The notes beneath the pieces were generated by a model. That model did no database searches and was not told the origin of the DNA. It saw only the letters and a program-made list of their open reading frames with translations. Source: Rhizobiaceae bacterium (GTDB lineage Bacteria > Pseudomonadota > Alphaproteobacteria > Rhizobiales > Rhizobiaceae). Taken from it: DNA of 63,611 nucleotides. This document shows positions 18,739 through 27,331 of this stretch, in pieces. The translations under genes and the position numbers were made by a program. Numbering within the stretch: the first letter of the stretch is position 1; each line of letters starts with the position of its first letter. The DNA lies in the NCBI GenBank assembly GCA_028279875.1, contig JANQMU010000074.1, forward strand, positions 1-63,611, read 5' to 3'.

Positions 18739-20091
18739 ATGCTGTCCAAGATTCTCATAGCCAACCGCGGTGAGATCGCGCTGCGGGTGCTTCGCGCCTG
18801 CAAGGAACTCGGCATCAGCACAGTGGCCGTCCACTCCACCGCGGATGCCGATGCCATGCATGTGCGCCTCGCCGATGAAAGCGTCTGTATCGGCCCGCCC
18901 CCGTCACGTGACAGCTATCTGAACATCCATCAGATCGTCGCGGCCTGCGAGATCACCGGTGCCGATGCCGTGCATCCCGGATATGGCTTCCTGTCGGAGA
19001 ACGCCAAATTCGCCGAGATACTCGAGGCCCACGGCATCACCTTCATCGGCCCGACGGCCGAGCACATCCAGTTGATGGGCGACAAGATCACCGCCAAGAA
19101 AACCGCTGAGGAACTCGGGATTCCGGTTGTCCCCGGTTCAGGCGGCGAGGTCGCCGACGAGCGCGAGGCCGCCCGCATCGCCTCCGAGATTGGCTATCCG
19201 GTCATCATCAAGGCGACCGCCGGCGGCGGCGGCCGCGGCATGAAGGTCGCCAAGGATGAGGAAGCGCTTTCAGTGGCCCTCGCCACCGCCAGAAGCGAGG
19301 CCGGAGCCGCTTTCGGAAACGAGGCGGTCTATATCGAAAAATATCTCGGCAAGCCGCGCCATATCGAGATCCAGGTCATGGGCGACGGCCAAGGCGGAGG
19401 GGTTCATCTGGGCGAGCGCGACTGCTCGCTGCAGCGGCGCCACCAGAAGGTCTGGGAGGAGGCGAATTCGCCGGCTCTCAACGATCAGCAGCGTGACCAC
19501 ATCGGCATGATCTGCGCCAACGCCGTGAAAAAGCTCAAATATCGCGGCGCCGGAACGGTGGAATTCCTGTTCGAGAACGGCGAATTCTATTTCATCGAGA
19601 TGAACACCCGCCTGCAGGTCGAGCACCCGGTAACCGAAGCGATCACCGGGATCGATCTGGTCAATGAACAGATCCGGGTGGCCTCCGGTGGCGGATTGTC
19701 GGTCACCCAGGAGGATGTCGGTTTCAGCGGCCACGCCATCGAGTGCCGCATCAATGCCGAAGACCCGAAGACTTTCGCCCCCTCGCCCGGTCTGATCACC
19801 CACTACCATCCGCCCGGCGGCCTGGGCGTGCGGGTCGATTCGGGTGTCTATCAGGGCTACTCCATTCCGCCCTATTACGACAGCCTGATCGGCAAGCTGA
19901 TCGTCCATGGCCGATCGCGGGTCGAATGCATGATGCGGCTGCGTCGCGCGCTGGACGAGTTCGTCATCGACGGGATCAACACGACGATCCCGCTTTTCGT
20001 CGATCTTCTCAATAATGCTGACATCGCCAATGGCGATTATGATATTCACTGGTTGGAGAAATATCTGGACGATCATGGCAGCGCCGGTTGA
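18739..20091 (+). CDS. accC: Acetyl-CoA carboxylase biotin carboxylase subunit
   Basis: This ATP-grasp enzyme carboxylates the biotin on AccB using bicarbonate. The 450 residues are of standard length, starting [20 protein letters not shown]. Visible motifs are the glycine-rich ATP loop [18 protein letters not shown], the [10 protein letters not shown] block, [40 protein letters not shown] and the C-terminal [12 protein letters not shown]. It is co-transcribed with accB and probably with aat, 43 bp downstream. Confidence 0.98.
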   Translation: MLSKILIANRGEIALRVLRACKELGISTVAVHSTADADAMHVRLADESVCIGPPPSRDSYLNIHQIVAACEITGADAVHPGYGFLSENAKFAEILEAHGITFIGPTAEHIQLMGDKITAKKTAEELGIPVVPGSGGEVADEREAARIASEIGYPVIIKATAGGGGRGMKVAKDEEALSVALATARSEAGAAFGNEAVYIEKYLGKPRHIEIQVMGDGQGGGVHLGERDCSLQRRHQKVWEEANSPALNDQQRDHIGMICANAVKKLKYRGAGTVEFLFENGEFYFIEMNTRLQVEHPVTEAITGIDLVNEQIRVASGGGLSVTQEDVGFSGHAIECRINAEDPKTFAPSPGLITHYHPPGGLGVRVDSGVYQGYSIPPYYDSLIGKLIVHGRSRVECMMRLRRALDEFVIDGINTTIPLFVDLLNNADIANGDYDIHWLEKYLDDHGSAG

Positions 20092-20134
20092 ATTCCGGCA
20101 GACTGCCTGACGACGGGAACCCGGGTATCGGCCC

Positions 20135-20746
20135 ATGCACAGGAGCGACGACCGCCTGAATGTCACGCCGCAGCTGCTGCTCAAAGCCTATAGCTGCGGA
20201 CTGTTTCCAATGGCCGATTCGGCCGAGGACACCGAGATTTTCTGGGTGGAGCCGGAAGCTCGGGGCGTCATTCCGCTGGACAATTTCCACATCCCCCGAA
20301 GCCTGGCGAAAACCGTTCGCCAGCACCGTTTCGAAATCCGCGAGAACACGGCGTTCAGCGCCGTGATGGATGGTTGCGCCGAGCCGGCGCCCGGCCGCAC
20401 CAAAACCTGGATTAACAGGACAATCCGCGAGCTTTACACCGCCCTGCATCATCTCGGCCACGCCCACAGCGTCGAAGCCTGGCGCGACGGCCGGCTGGTC
20501 GGTGGCCTCTATGGGGTTTCCCTGCGCGGCGCCTTCTTCGGCGAAAGCATGTTTTCAAAGGAAGCCGACGCATCCAAGGTCTGTCTTGTACATCTCGTCA
20601 AAAAACTGCGCCTGTGCGGCTATGTGCTGCTCGACACGCAGTTCACGACCGATCATCTGAAGCGTTTTGGCGCCATCGATGTCCCGCGCGAGACCTATAA
20701 CGAACTTCTCGACGAGGCGCTTCTGGTCGACGCCAGATTCACCTGA
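20135..20746 (+). CDS. aat: Leucyl/phenylalanyl-tRNA-protein transferase
   Basis: Aat attaches Leu or Phe to proteins with N-terminal Arg or Lys, marking them for the ClpS/ClpAP N-degron pathway. The 203-residue protein has the family blocks [71 protein letters not shown] and [17 protein letters not shown]. The accC-aat neighbourhood is conserved in alphaproteobacteria, where DUF2155 and NDUFA12-like genes normally follow. Here those lie 5 kb away, on the far side of the P450 island. Confidence 0.96.
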   Translation: MHRSDDRLNVTPQLLLKAYSCGLFPMADSAEDTEIFWVEPEARGVIPLDNFHIPRSLAKTVRQHRFEIRENTAFSAVMDGCAEPAPGRTKTWINRTIRELYTALHHLGHAHSVEAWRDGRLVGGLYGVSLRGAFFGESMFSKEADASKVCLVHLVKKLRLCGYVLLDTQFTTDHLKRFGAIDVPRETYNELLDEALLVDARFT

Positions 20747-20776
20747 AAAGGCGTGGCTCCGACGGCAATTGCCGCA

Positions 20777-21097
20777 TCAGTATTGAGCCTCCGGAAGATG
20801 AACGACAAGGCCATCCAGTTCGTCGCACATCCTGATCTGGCAGCTCAGTCGGCTGGACACCGCCGGGTTCAACAGGCACTCGATCATCTCCTGCTCGAGA
20901 GATTGCGGAGCGGCCAACCTGTCGGCCCAGCCCTCATCGATGAAACAGTGGCATGTTCCACATGCGCAGGCTCCGCCGCATTCGGCCACAATGGCCTCAA
21001 TGCCGTTCTCGACCGCCGCCGACATGACGCTCTGCCCGTCGCGCGCCACGACTGTCCGGCGCGTGCCGTCGGCGTTCACGAATGTGATTTTCGGCAT
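20777..21097 (-). CDS. 2Fe-2S ferredoxin, adrenodoxin/putidaredoxin type
   Basis: A 106-residue ferredoxin with cluster ligands Cys40, Cys46 and Cys49 in the C-x5-C-x2-C loop, and Cys86 in RLSCQIRMC. Additional cysteines at 44, 51 and 74 are not part of the standard set. The start MPKITFVNADG is chosen over an in-frame ATG 18 bp upstream because it opens the first beta strand. It follows the P450 gene by 24 bp in the same direction, so it is very likely its electron donor. No ferredoxin reductase gene is near, so reduction must rely on one elsewhere. Confidence 0.94.
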   Translation of the reverse strand: MPKITFVNADGTRRTVVARDGQSVMSAAVENGIEAIVAECGGACACGTCHCFIDEGWADRLAAPQSLEQEMIECLLNPAVSSRLSCQIRMCDELDGLVVHLPEAQY

Positions 21098-21121
21098 GAT
21101 CCGACCTGACCCCATACCGCC

Positions 21122-22372
21122 CTATGCAGGCGTAAATGCAATTCTCAGGGATTTCGGTCCCCTTGCCTGCAGTCCGCGCTTGTATTCCGGCTCCTCGATG
21201 AGTTCTATCGACGACATGCGGCGCAGAAGCGTCGTGAAGATAATCTCCATATCGAGCCGCGAAAGATGGTTGCCGAGACAAAAATGCGCGCCGCCGCCGA
21301 ACGCAATGTGCCGGTTCGGCTTGCGTCCGACATCGAACAGATCGGGATTGTCGAAGGCCGCCGAATCCCGGTTGGCGGAGCCGTAAAGCAGACCGAATTT
21401 CGTGCCGACCGGATAGGTTCGGCCGCCGAATTCAATCTCCTCGGTGTTGAAGCGGTGGAAAAACGGAAGCGGCGATTCGAAACGGAACATCTCCTGCACC
21501 CCGGTGGTGATCAAGGCGGGGTCGGCGCGCAGGCGCCTCAACTCGCCCGGAAACCGCAGCAAGGCATGCATGCCGCTGCCGAGCACGTCGATTGTCGAAC
21601 CGTGGCCGGCCTTGAGAATGAGCATGCAGGTGGCAATGAACTCGTCTCCTGTGAATCCGCCGTCCCGTTCCGCTTCGAGCATCCTCGAAATCAGATCGTC
21701 CTGCGGCGCCCTGACCCGATCAGCCTTGAGCGCGATGAGATATTCCGCGAACTCCGCTGACGCTGTTTCGGCGATCTGCTTTTTCTCTTCGGTCCGGTCG
21801 ATATCGAAATACTGGACGATATTCTCCGACCAGACGCGCAGCTTCGGGCAATCCTCATCCGGAACGCCCAGCAGCCGGCCGATGACGTGGCCCGGTACAT
21901 GGCATGCCAGGTCACCGATAAAATCGATTTCCCCCCGGTCGATCAGCGTGTCGACGAGACCGTCGACATAGTCCTGAATCATATCGCGGAGCCGGGCGAT
22001 CGCGGCGGGCGCGAAAAACCGGAACACCTGCCGGCGCAGCCGGTCATGCACCGGCCCGTCGCTCTCGAGCAGGTTGGTCTGAACGAACCGCTCATGATAC
22101 GGCATGTCGTGCCAATTGGCCTTTCGCTTGATGGCCAGCAATTCCTCCGCCGAGGCGATGCCGTCCAGCGAGCGCACCATGCGGTTGTTAGTGGCCATGG
22201 CCGTGACGTCGTCATATCGCGATGCAATCCAGACATCGAAATCGCCGAAATAGCTGAGTCCGTCGCGTTGGCGCAGTTTTTCATACCCGGCATAGGGATT
22301 GCGCGCGAATTCGGCCGATAGCGGATCGAAGGGGAATTCCTGCCGCGATCCCGATTGTGCGTTCTGGTTCAT
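21122..22372 (-). CDS. Cytochrome P450 monooxygenase
   Basis: A 416-residue soluble bacterial P450. The haem-thiolate loop is FGGGAHFCLGNHLSRLD with Cys365 as ligand; the K-helix ExxR appears in QEMFRFESPL, and the I-helix reads KAGHGSTIDVLG, where Ser precedes Thr in place of the usual acid-Thr pair. The C-helix stretch DGPVHDRLRRQVFRFFAP is typical of CYP families in proteobacteria. With the neighbouring ferredoxin it forms a class I system lacking its reductase. The substrate is unknown. The adjacent AraC regulator (divergent, about 85 bp away) probably controls it. Confidence 0.95.
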   Translation of the reverse strand: MNQNAQSGSRQEFPFDPLSAEFARNPYAGYEKLRQRDGLSYFGDFDVWIASRYDDVTAMATNNRMVRSLDGIASAEELLAIKRKANWHDMPYHERFVQTNLLESDGPVHDRLRRQVFRFFAPAAIARLRDMIQDYVDGLVDTLIDRGEIDFIGDLACHVPGHVIGRLLGVPDEDCPKLRVWSENIVQYFDIDRTEEKKQIAETASAEFAEYLIALKADRVRAPQDDLISRMLEAERDGGFTGDEFIATCMLILKAGHGSTIDVLGSGMHALLRFPGELRRLRADPALITTGVQEMFRFESPLPFFHRFNTEEIEFGGRTYPVGTKFGLLYGSANRDSAAFDNPDLFDVGRKPNRHIAFGGGAHFCLGNHLSRLDMEIIFTTLLRRMSSIELIEEPEYKRGLQARGPKSLRIAFTPA

Positions 22373-22402
22373 GGCCTGCCCGTTCCTGAAACTGACTCTT
22401 TA

Positions 22403-22428
22403 GATCCGTTCCAATAGCCCGGATCCGG
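22403..22428. promoter_or_regulatory. Inverted repeats between the P450 and AraC genes
   Basis: GATCCG at 22403-22408 is mirrored by CGGATC at 22420-22425, and CCGGATCCGG at 22419-22428 is itself a perfect palindrome. The site sits in the short divergent gap, where a regulator would control both genes. AraC proteins more often bind direct repeats, so this is a weak call. Confidence 0.25.
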
Positions 22429-22456
22429 CATTTCGCAAATGGCCCGGAATCGCGAT

Positions 22457-23335
22457 ATGATGGACAAAACTCGCATGGCTCCGGTAGTGTCTGCCGACAT
22501 GCAGGCAGACATCCATTTTCATACGCCGGGGCGGCTGGCCCAGGCTTTCCCGTACACGGCGATCGTTGCCGGAACCGGCAGAGCGCGTGCCGGGGCAGAA
22601 CCGGTCCGAAAGCGGTTTCACCAGCATGTCCTTATCTTCACCACCGACGGTCGGGGCCGCATCTCGTTGCAGAAACAACGATTTATTGCGAGACCGTCAA
22701 CCGTGGCATGGCTTGATACGTCCCTGCCCTATGCCCATGGATGCGCCGCCGGCTGCGACGAGTGGCGGTACCTGTGGATGGGCATTCGCGGCTACGGGCT
22801 GCACGACGTTTTCGACTTTCTGCGCGTGCGCAACGCGCCGGTTTTCCGGCCACCCGATGACGACGCAGCCAGATCTGCTTTCATTACCGTGAATGATCAA
22901 CTCCGGCAGCGCAGCGGCTTTACCGATTCCAGCACCAGCGCGGCCATTGCCGGCCTGATCGCTGATCTCGTCGAGTCAAGGCAGGAACAGACCGGCGACG
23001 TGCCGGAAGGCGGTCAGGAACGGGTTGCAATGGTGATCCGTGAGATCCGCAATGCGATCGCCAGGGCCTGGACCGTGCCGGATCTGGCGGCCGCGGCAAA
23101 TCTGAGCGTTTCGCAGCTTCACCGGGTGTTCAAGGAAACGGTCGGCACGACCCCGATTGACTGGATCCGTCACGAGCGGATCAATTTTGCCAAGCAGTTG
23201 CTGATTGAGGCCGACACCAAGGTCGCGGCAGTCGCACTGCGCTGCGGTTACCGCGATCCCTACCATTTCAGCCGCGATTTTCGCCGTCTGACCGGTTATT
23301 CTCCCACACGCTTCCGGCGGGACGGAGGATATTAG
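22457..23335 (+). CDS. AraC-family transcriptional regulator
   Basis: A 292-residue regulator with a cupin-like N-terminal sensing domain (HVLIFTTDGRGRISLQKQRF, then WLDTSLPYAHGCAAGCDEWR) and a C-terminal double helix-turn-helix (DLAAAANLSVSQLHRVFKET, and AALRCGYRDPYHFSRDFRRL with TGYSPTRFRR). The ATG at 22457 is preceded by GGA at a suitable distance; an ATG at 22439 would add six residues. It is divergent from the P450-ferredoxin pair and convergent with the SnoaL-like gene, so it likely activates the P450 operon when its ligand is present. Confidence 0.92.
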   Translation: MMDKTRMAPVVSADMQADIHFHTPGRLAQAFPYTAIVAGTGRARAGAEPVRKRFHQHVLIFTTDGRGRISLQKQRFIARPSTVAWLDTSLPYAHGCAAGCDEWRYLWMGIRGYGLHDVFDFLRVRNAPVFRPPDDDAARSAFITVNDQLRQRSGFTDSSTSAAIAGLIADLVESRQEQTGDVPEGGQERVAMVIREIRNAIARAWTVPDLAAAANLSVSQLHRVFKETVGTTPIDWIRHERINFAKQLLIEADTKVAAVALRCGYRDPYHFSRDFRRLTGYSPTRFRRDGGY

Positions 23336-23342
23336 CCTGGTT

Positions 23343-23768
23343 TCAGCTCTCCGGTCTGTAGGCCGGGTTGTAGATCGAATAGACCCGCACATATGAGAAT
23401 TTGTTGTTCGGGCTGACGTCGTAGAAGGCGCACATCATCAGACGGAACTTGGTACCGGCCTTGTAGGGAACACCGTTCCACTCGACATCTTCCCTGCAAA
23501 TGAAGTCAATCGGCGCTTCGGTGGCGACAGTCGTTTCGTTTTCGAGAAAATGCGTGTGATCAAGGATGGTCTCTCGCATTTTCCCGCCAACGCCATGCCA
23601 GAAGGCAAGGACTTGCTCTCGCCCCATGTTCTTGCGGGCCTGCGGCACATACTCGAATGTCGCGTCGGGCTCGTAGTATTTGTCAAAGAAGGCTTCCAAC
23701 GTCATCCCGCCGACAAACGTCGAATTGAAGTCGCGGATGTACTGCTGATATCGAGCTTCCGTGAACAT
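23343..23768 (-). CDS. SnoaL/NTF2-like fold protein
   Basis: A 141-residue protein starting MFTEARYQQYIRDFNSTFVG, with the alpha+beta barrel layout of SnoaL-like polyketide cyclases and related small enzymes: an N-terminal helix, FFDKYYEPDATFEYVPQ, GREQVLAFWHGVGGKM, then beta strands ending in FSYVRVYSIYNPAYR. The first conserved segment resembles small-molecule isomerase or cyclase members. AAGGAG lies upstream of the chosen ATG, so the frame extension to 23825 is rejected. It is divergent from the MFS pump. It may process or bind the product of the P450, but no substrate can be named. Confidence 0.75.
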   Translation of the reverse strand: MFTEARYQQYIRDFNSTFVGGMTLEAFFDKYYEPDATFEYVPQARKNMGREQVLAFWHGVGGKMRETILDHTHFLENETTVATEAPIDFICREDVEWNGVPYKAGTKFRLMMCAFYDVSPNNKFSYVRVYSIYNPAYRPES

Positions 23769-24119
23769 TAAGAACTCCTTCTTAATGGAATTGGTTGAAC
23801 AGGCCAGGATGTCTGACGAACTCAAGGAAAAATTGTAGCAGGCAGTTGATGATGATCAAGGCATTTGGCGCCCGAGTGTCCGCACTTGGCGGCAAAGCGG
23901 AAATTCAAGCAAGGCGCTGACGGCTGAAGGGGCGCTGTTGTGTCAGTTCAATGCCACACTCCACCGGGACAGGCCACCGGGACAGGACAGAATGGTCTGC
24001 AGTCCCGGGCGTCATCCGGCAAATTGGTCGAGAGCATGGAATTTCCACCTTGATCTCTTGCGTGTTTGCACACAAAGCGTCCATGTTGTCGCCATAAAGC
24101 GAATGAGGGATCACACGGC
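23769..24119. other. Divergent intergenic region between SnoaL-like and MFS genes
   Basis: These 351 bp separate two diverging genes and hold no convincing ORF. A 13-bp tandem repeat lies at 23961-23986. The region looks less GC-rich than the flanking core genes and probably holds both promoters, but I could not single out convincing -35/-10 pairs. Confidence 0.5.
23961..23986. repeat. Perfect 13-bp tandem repeat
   Basis: CCACCGGGACAGG occurs twice without a gap. It lies 134 bp before the MFS start. A further GACAG follows, so a third partial copy may exist. It could be a regulator site or simple slippage. Confidence 0.7.
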
Positions 24120-25712
24120 ATGTCGTTAACAGAGCCGATAAGCACGCCGACGGGGTCTGGCACCAGGGCCGTTCTGGCAATGACGACGATCTGTATGATT
24201 GTTGTTGGGTTCAACACCACGGCCGTTGCGACAATCCTGCCCGACATCAAGGCCGAATTTGATCTCACACCGGCGGGGCTGCAGTGGGTTATGGCGATCT
24301 ATACGGTTACCAGCGCCACACTCATTACGATTCTAAGCCGTCTGGGCGACATTTCGGGCAAGATGGGCGTTTTCCTTTTCGGAATACTGATATTCGCGCT
24401 CGGTTCGGCTTTGGTGTTGTTTTCGGAAGATACACCCATGTTGCTCATCGGACGCTGCGCGCAGGGCGCAGGGGGAGCTGCATTGTTTGGGACGTCACTT
24501 ACCCTGCTCACTGCTGCGACGCCAGAGGACCGGCGCAGCGCGGTCGTGGGGTTCTGGGGCGCAGTTGCGGGTATTTCGATCAGCGTTGGGCCCATCGTGG
24601 GGGGCGCATTTGCAACCTATCTCAACTGGCGGGGGATATTCGCAGCAGATCTGGTATTGCTTGCTGCCGCATTTGTCATTGCATTGCATGTTCAAAGGCA
24701 AAAGCTCGTGCCAGATACGCGTATGCCGGGGGCGAAACTCGATAAGCTAGGGGCAATAGCCCTGGTGTTGGTTTTAGGCCCACTTTCGTTTGCCTTGAGT
24801 AATGGTGAAAGCCAAGGTTGGACAAGCATGCAGACGCTTACTCCGCTGCTCGTGTCCTGTTTTGCGGCCGTTGCATTGATTGTGACCGCGCGAAGGGGGG
24901 ACGACCCGTTGGTCGAACTGCGCTATTTCCGACATCCCCGGTACGTCATGGCCGGCGCGGGTATGTTCATTACCGCGTTTGCGCTCATTTGCTTCTTTGT
25001 CTTCTTTAGTGTCTTCGTTCAGTCGCCGGACACCTTTGACTATGATGCGATTCGTGCCGGTTTAGCGGCTGCGCCGCTGAGCGCAACCATGTTCGTTGTC
25101 TCCTTCGTGGCACCCCGTCTTCTGGCGCCTTACAATTTTCACTGGCCAATTGCTTTCGGAATGGCGGCAATGGCCCTTGGTTGCTATCTGCTGTCAATGA
25201 CCAGCAACTCGGCGAGTTACTCTGACATTTGGTGGAAGCTGGTCATCACCGGCGCCGGGCTGGGCATGTGCTTCTCACTTCTGCCGCGGCTTGGGCTACG
25301 GCTTTTGCCCGACGAACATGCCGGGCAAGGCTCGGGCGTGATCAACACGTTCCTCTATTTTGGAGCAACCCTGGGCACCGTGGTCGGTGGCGTCGCATCG
25401 GCGGTTACAACGCGGTCAGGGCTTTCTGAAGTGATTGCCGCACTACCGCAAGGATCAACGCATCGTGTGGATCTTGCGCACGCTCTGACCCACGGCTCTC
25501 CGAGCGAGGTACAACATTTGATCTCCGGTCTTGATCCTCAAAGTGGAGCAGCTCTTGCCACCGCGTTGCGCGATCTCCAGGACAATGCACTCGATAGTGC
25601 AATGCTGGTCGCCACGGTTGTAGCCTTTGTTGGATTGCTTCTTGCGGTCTTGCTGCTAAGGGGGCCGGTGCCACCTCTCCGGGATGCCACGAAGTACACG
25701 CAAAAAGGGTAA
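24120..25712 (+). CDS. MFS transporter, DHA2 (EmrB/QacA-like, 14-helix) family
   Basis: A 530-residue inner-membrane proton-driven exporter. Conserved pieces are the first helix with VVGFNTTAVATILPDIKAEF, the motif-A region SRLGDISGKMGVFLFGILIF, the motif-C-like helix around GAVAGISISVGPIVGGAF, and a final helix LVATVVAFVGLLLAVLLLRG. The ATG at 24120 after GAGGGATC is preferred to the frame extension at 24066. Its codons end in A or T more often than those of the neighbouring core genes, hinting at recent acquisition. It probably exports the substrate or product of the P450/SnoaL pair, or a toxic compound. Confidence 0.93.
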   Translation: MSLTEPISTPTGSGTRAVLAMTTICMIVVGFNTTAVATILPDIKAEFDLTPAGLQWVMAIYTVTSATLITILSRLGDISGKMGVFLFGILIFALGSALVLFSEDTPMLLIGRCAQGAGGAALFGTSLTLLTAATPEDRRSAVVGFWGAVAGISISVGPIVGGAFATYLNWRGIFAADLVLLAAAFVIALHVQRQKLVPDTRMPGAKLDKLGAIALVLVLGPLSFALSNGESQGWTSMQTLTPLLVSCFAAVALIVTARRGDDPLVELRYFRHPRYVMAGAGMFITAFALICFFVFFSVFVQSPDTFDYDAIRAGLAAAPLSATMFVVSFVAPRLLAPYNFHWPIAFGMAAMALGCYLLSMTSNSASYSDIWWKLVITGAGLGMCFSLLPRLGLRLLPDEHAGQGSGVINTFLYFGATLGTVVGGVASAVTTRSGLSEVIAALPQGSTHRVDLAHALTHGSPSEVQHLISGLDPQSGAALATALRDLQDNALDSAMLVATVVAFVGLLLAVLLLRGPVPPLRDATKYTQKG

Positions 25713-25809
25713 ATCGCTCCGCTTTGTTTTGTCCCGCGCCAGAGCGAAAGCTGAACGGCGCCACCCTCTTGGCATGAGCAATACCTGCTTTGCGGATTTT
25801 TCGGGCGAT

Positions 25810-26307
25810 CTATGAACCGGTCTTTTCGGGCGCCGGCACCTCGGATTCCATGCTGCATTCCTTCAGCCACACGTCATAGACGGCGTGATCCACCGCATTC
25901 AGTCCCGGTGAGTCGGCAAACATCCAGCCGGTGAAGATCCGGCGGATCTTGCGATCGAGCGTGATTTCGTCGACCTCCACGAATGTGGTGGTTTTCGGTG
26001 CCTGTGTCTCGTCACGGCTGTAGCAAACCCGCGGCGTTACCTGCAGCGCGCCGAACTGCACGGTTTCGTCGATATAGACATCGAAGGTAATGATGCGTCC
26101 GGTAATCTTGTCGATGCCGGAAAAGACCGCCACCCGGTTGGCGATTCGCGGATCCGTGGCCGGCGCCAGGTCCTGGCTTTCGACCGCCGTATCGAGTTGT
26201 GTGTTTTCCTGCGCCAGGGACGGTGAAGCCGCCGGCATCAGCACGGCTGCTGCGCAAGCCAGAAATGCCGCGACGGTCGATCGAAATGGCGGATGCATGA
26301 CGGACAT
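25810..26307 (-). CDS. DUF2155-domain exported protein
   Basis: A 165-residue protein with an N-terminal signal peptide (AAFLACAAAVLMPAASPSLA) and the DUF2155 core: VAVFSGIDKITGRIITFDVY, ETVQFGALQVTPRVCYSRDE, then RRIFTGWMFADSPGLNAVDH and VYDVWLKECSME. Two conserved cysteines are present. The molecular function is unknown. The gene normally follows aat or the NDUFA12-like gene in alphaproteobacteria, as here (10 bp after it). The start at 26307 is preferred; an ATG at 26298 is possible. Confidence 0.88.
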   Translation of the reverse strand: MSVMHPPFRSTVAAFLACAAAVLMPAASPSLAQENTQLDTAVESQDLAPATDPRIANRVAVFSGIDKITGRIITFDVYIDETVQFGALQVTPRVCYSRDETQAPKTTTFVEVDEITLDRKIRRIFTGWMFADSPGLNAVDHAVYDVWLKECSMESEVPAPEKTGS

Positions 26308-26317
26308 AGGCGTTCGC

Positions 26318-26716
26318 TCAGGATCCCGGAGACCAGGCATCATAATCGCCGGTGACGGTCGGGCGTTCTTCCGGATTCAATTGCGAGCCCTTCGGCCGAT
26401 AGGCTTCGGGCGTGCCGGTCCTGTTGGCAAGATGCGGCTTCTGCCACTCCCGGGGCGTATAGCTTTCCTCCGCCGGAGAGCGGTCGGTGCGATGATGCAT
26501 CCAGCCGTGCCAGCCGGCCGGTATCGCCGACGCCTCCGCCAGGCCGTTATAGATCACCCAGCGGCGTGTCCGCCCTTCAGCGTCTTTTCCGCCCTGATAA
26601 TAGACGTTTCCGAACTCGTCCTCACCCACGCGGGTTCCCTTTCGCCAGGTATAAAAACGGGTCCCGATCGTGGCCCCGTTCCACCAGGTGAACATCTGGA
26701 CCAGGAAATTGCTCAT
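26318..26716 (-). CDS. NADH:ubiquinone oxidoreductase accessory subunit, NDUFA12/17.2-kDa family
   Basis: A 132-residue protein homologous to mitochondrial NDUFA12, an accessory subunit of complex I found in alphaproteobacteria. The signature is GTRFYTWRKGTRVGEDEFGN, then VYYQGGKD, RRWVIYNG, PAGWHGWMHHRTDRSP and WQKPHLANRTGTPEAYRPKG. The ATG at 26716 follows AAGAGG. It lies away from any nuo operon, as in other members of the group, and overlaps functionally with DUF2155 by neighbourhood only. In this family the protein is placed at the junction of peripheral and membrane arms. Confidence 0.93.
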   Translation of the reverse strand: MSNFLVQMFTWWNGATIGTRFYTWRKGTRVGEDEFGNVYYQGGKDAEGRTRRWVIYNGLAEASAIPAGWHGWMHHRTDRSPAEESYTPREWQKPHLANRTGTPEAYRPKGSQLNPEERPTVTGDYDAWSPGS

Positions 26717-26829
26717 TGAATACCTCTTGGCAGGGGCATTTGTCCCCATGGCCTTATGCCGTTCCGCTGCCGCATTGTCCAGAGCGTGTTGAACATCACA
26801 ATTGTGGCGGCATTAGGCGATATCCGCAG

Positions 26830-27318
26830 CTATCTAATCGCCTTTTCAAAGATCAGTGCCGGCACCCCGGAATCGGCGGTGCCGCAATTTTCCGTTTTTC
26901 CCACCTCCTTGAAACCGCTCCTTTGATAGAAGCCCACGGCCTTGCCGTTTTCGGGCTCCACCTCGAGCCGGAACAGCCTGGCTTCGGGGAAACAGTCTTC
27001 GATTTCGGCGAGCAAAGCGGCACCCACACCCTGTCCCTGGGCCGCCGGCCGGACATAGAGCTGGTGCAGATGAACGGCTCGACCGTCCTTGGTGGATGCG
27101 AAGGCAACGCCCAATATCGCCTCGCCGTTATCGGCAACGACAAATTCCGACTGCGGTCGGTTCAGTCTTTCCTTGAGCTTTGGAACGGCATGCCAGTCGG
27201 CAGTGATCGCGTCCACCTTCTCCACGCCGTAAAGGCCGTCATAGGTGTCGTGCCATGTTTCCACAAGGAGCGACTGGATCTGCGTCAGATCCCGTTCACC
27301 GGCCGAGCGTATCCACAT
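26830..27318 (-). CDS. GNAT-family N-acetyltransferase
   Basis: A 162-residue acetyltransferase. The acetyl-CoA loop is VRPAAQGQGVGAALLAEIED, preceded by the beta strand AVHLHQLYV and followed by LFRLEVEPENGKAVGFYQRS with GFKEVGK, the complete GNAT core. GGAGA lies before the chosen ATG at 27318. It begins 13 bp after the gatB stop and is probably co-transcribed with it. Relatives sit beside gatB in rhizobia. The acceptor (protein N-terminus or small amine) is unknown. Confidence 0.92.
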   Translation of the reverse strand: MWIRSAGERDLTQIQSLLVETWHDTYDGLYGVEKVDAITADWHAVPKLKERLNRPQSEFVVADNGEAILGVAFASTKDGRAVHLHQLYVRPAAQGQGVGAALLAEIEDCFPEARLFRLEVEPENGKAVGFYQRSGFKEVGKTENCGTADSGVPALIFEKAIR

Positions 27319-27331
27319 CACTGTCTCCGGA

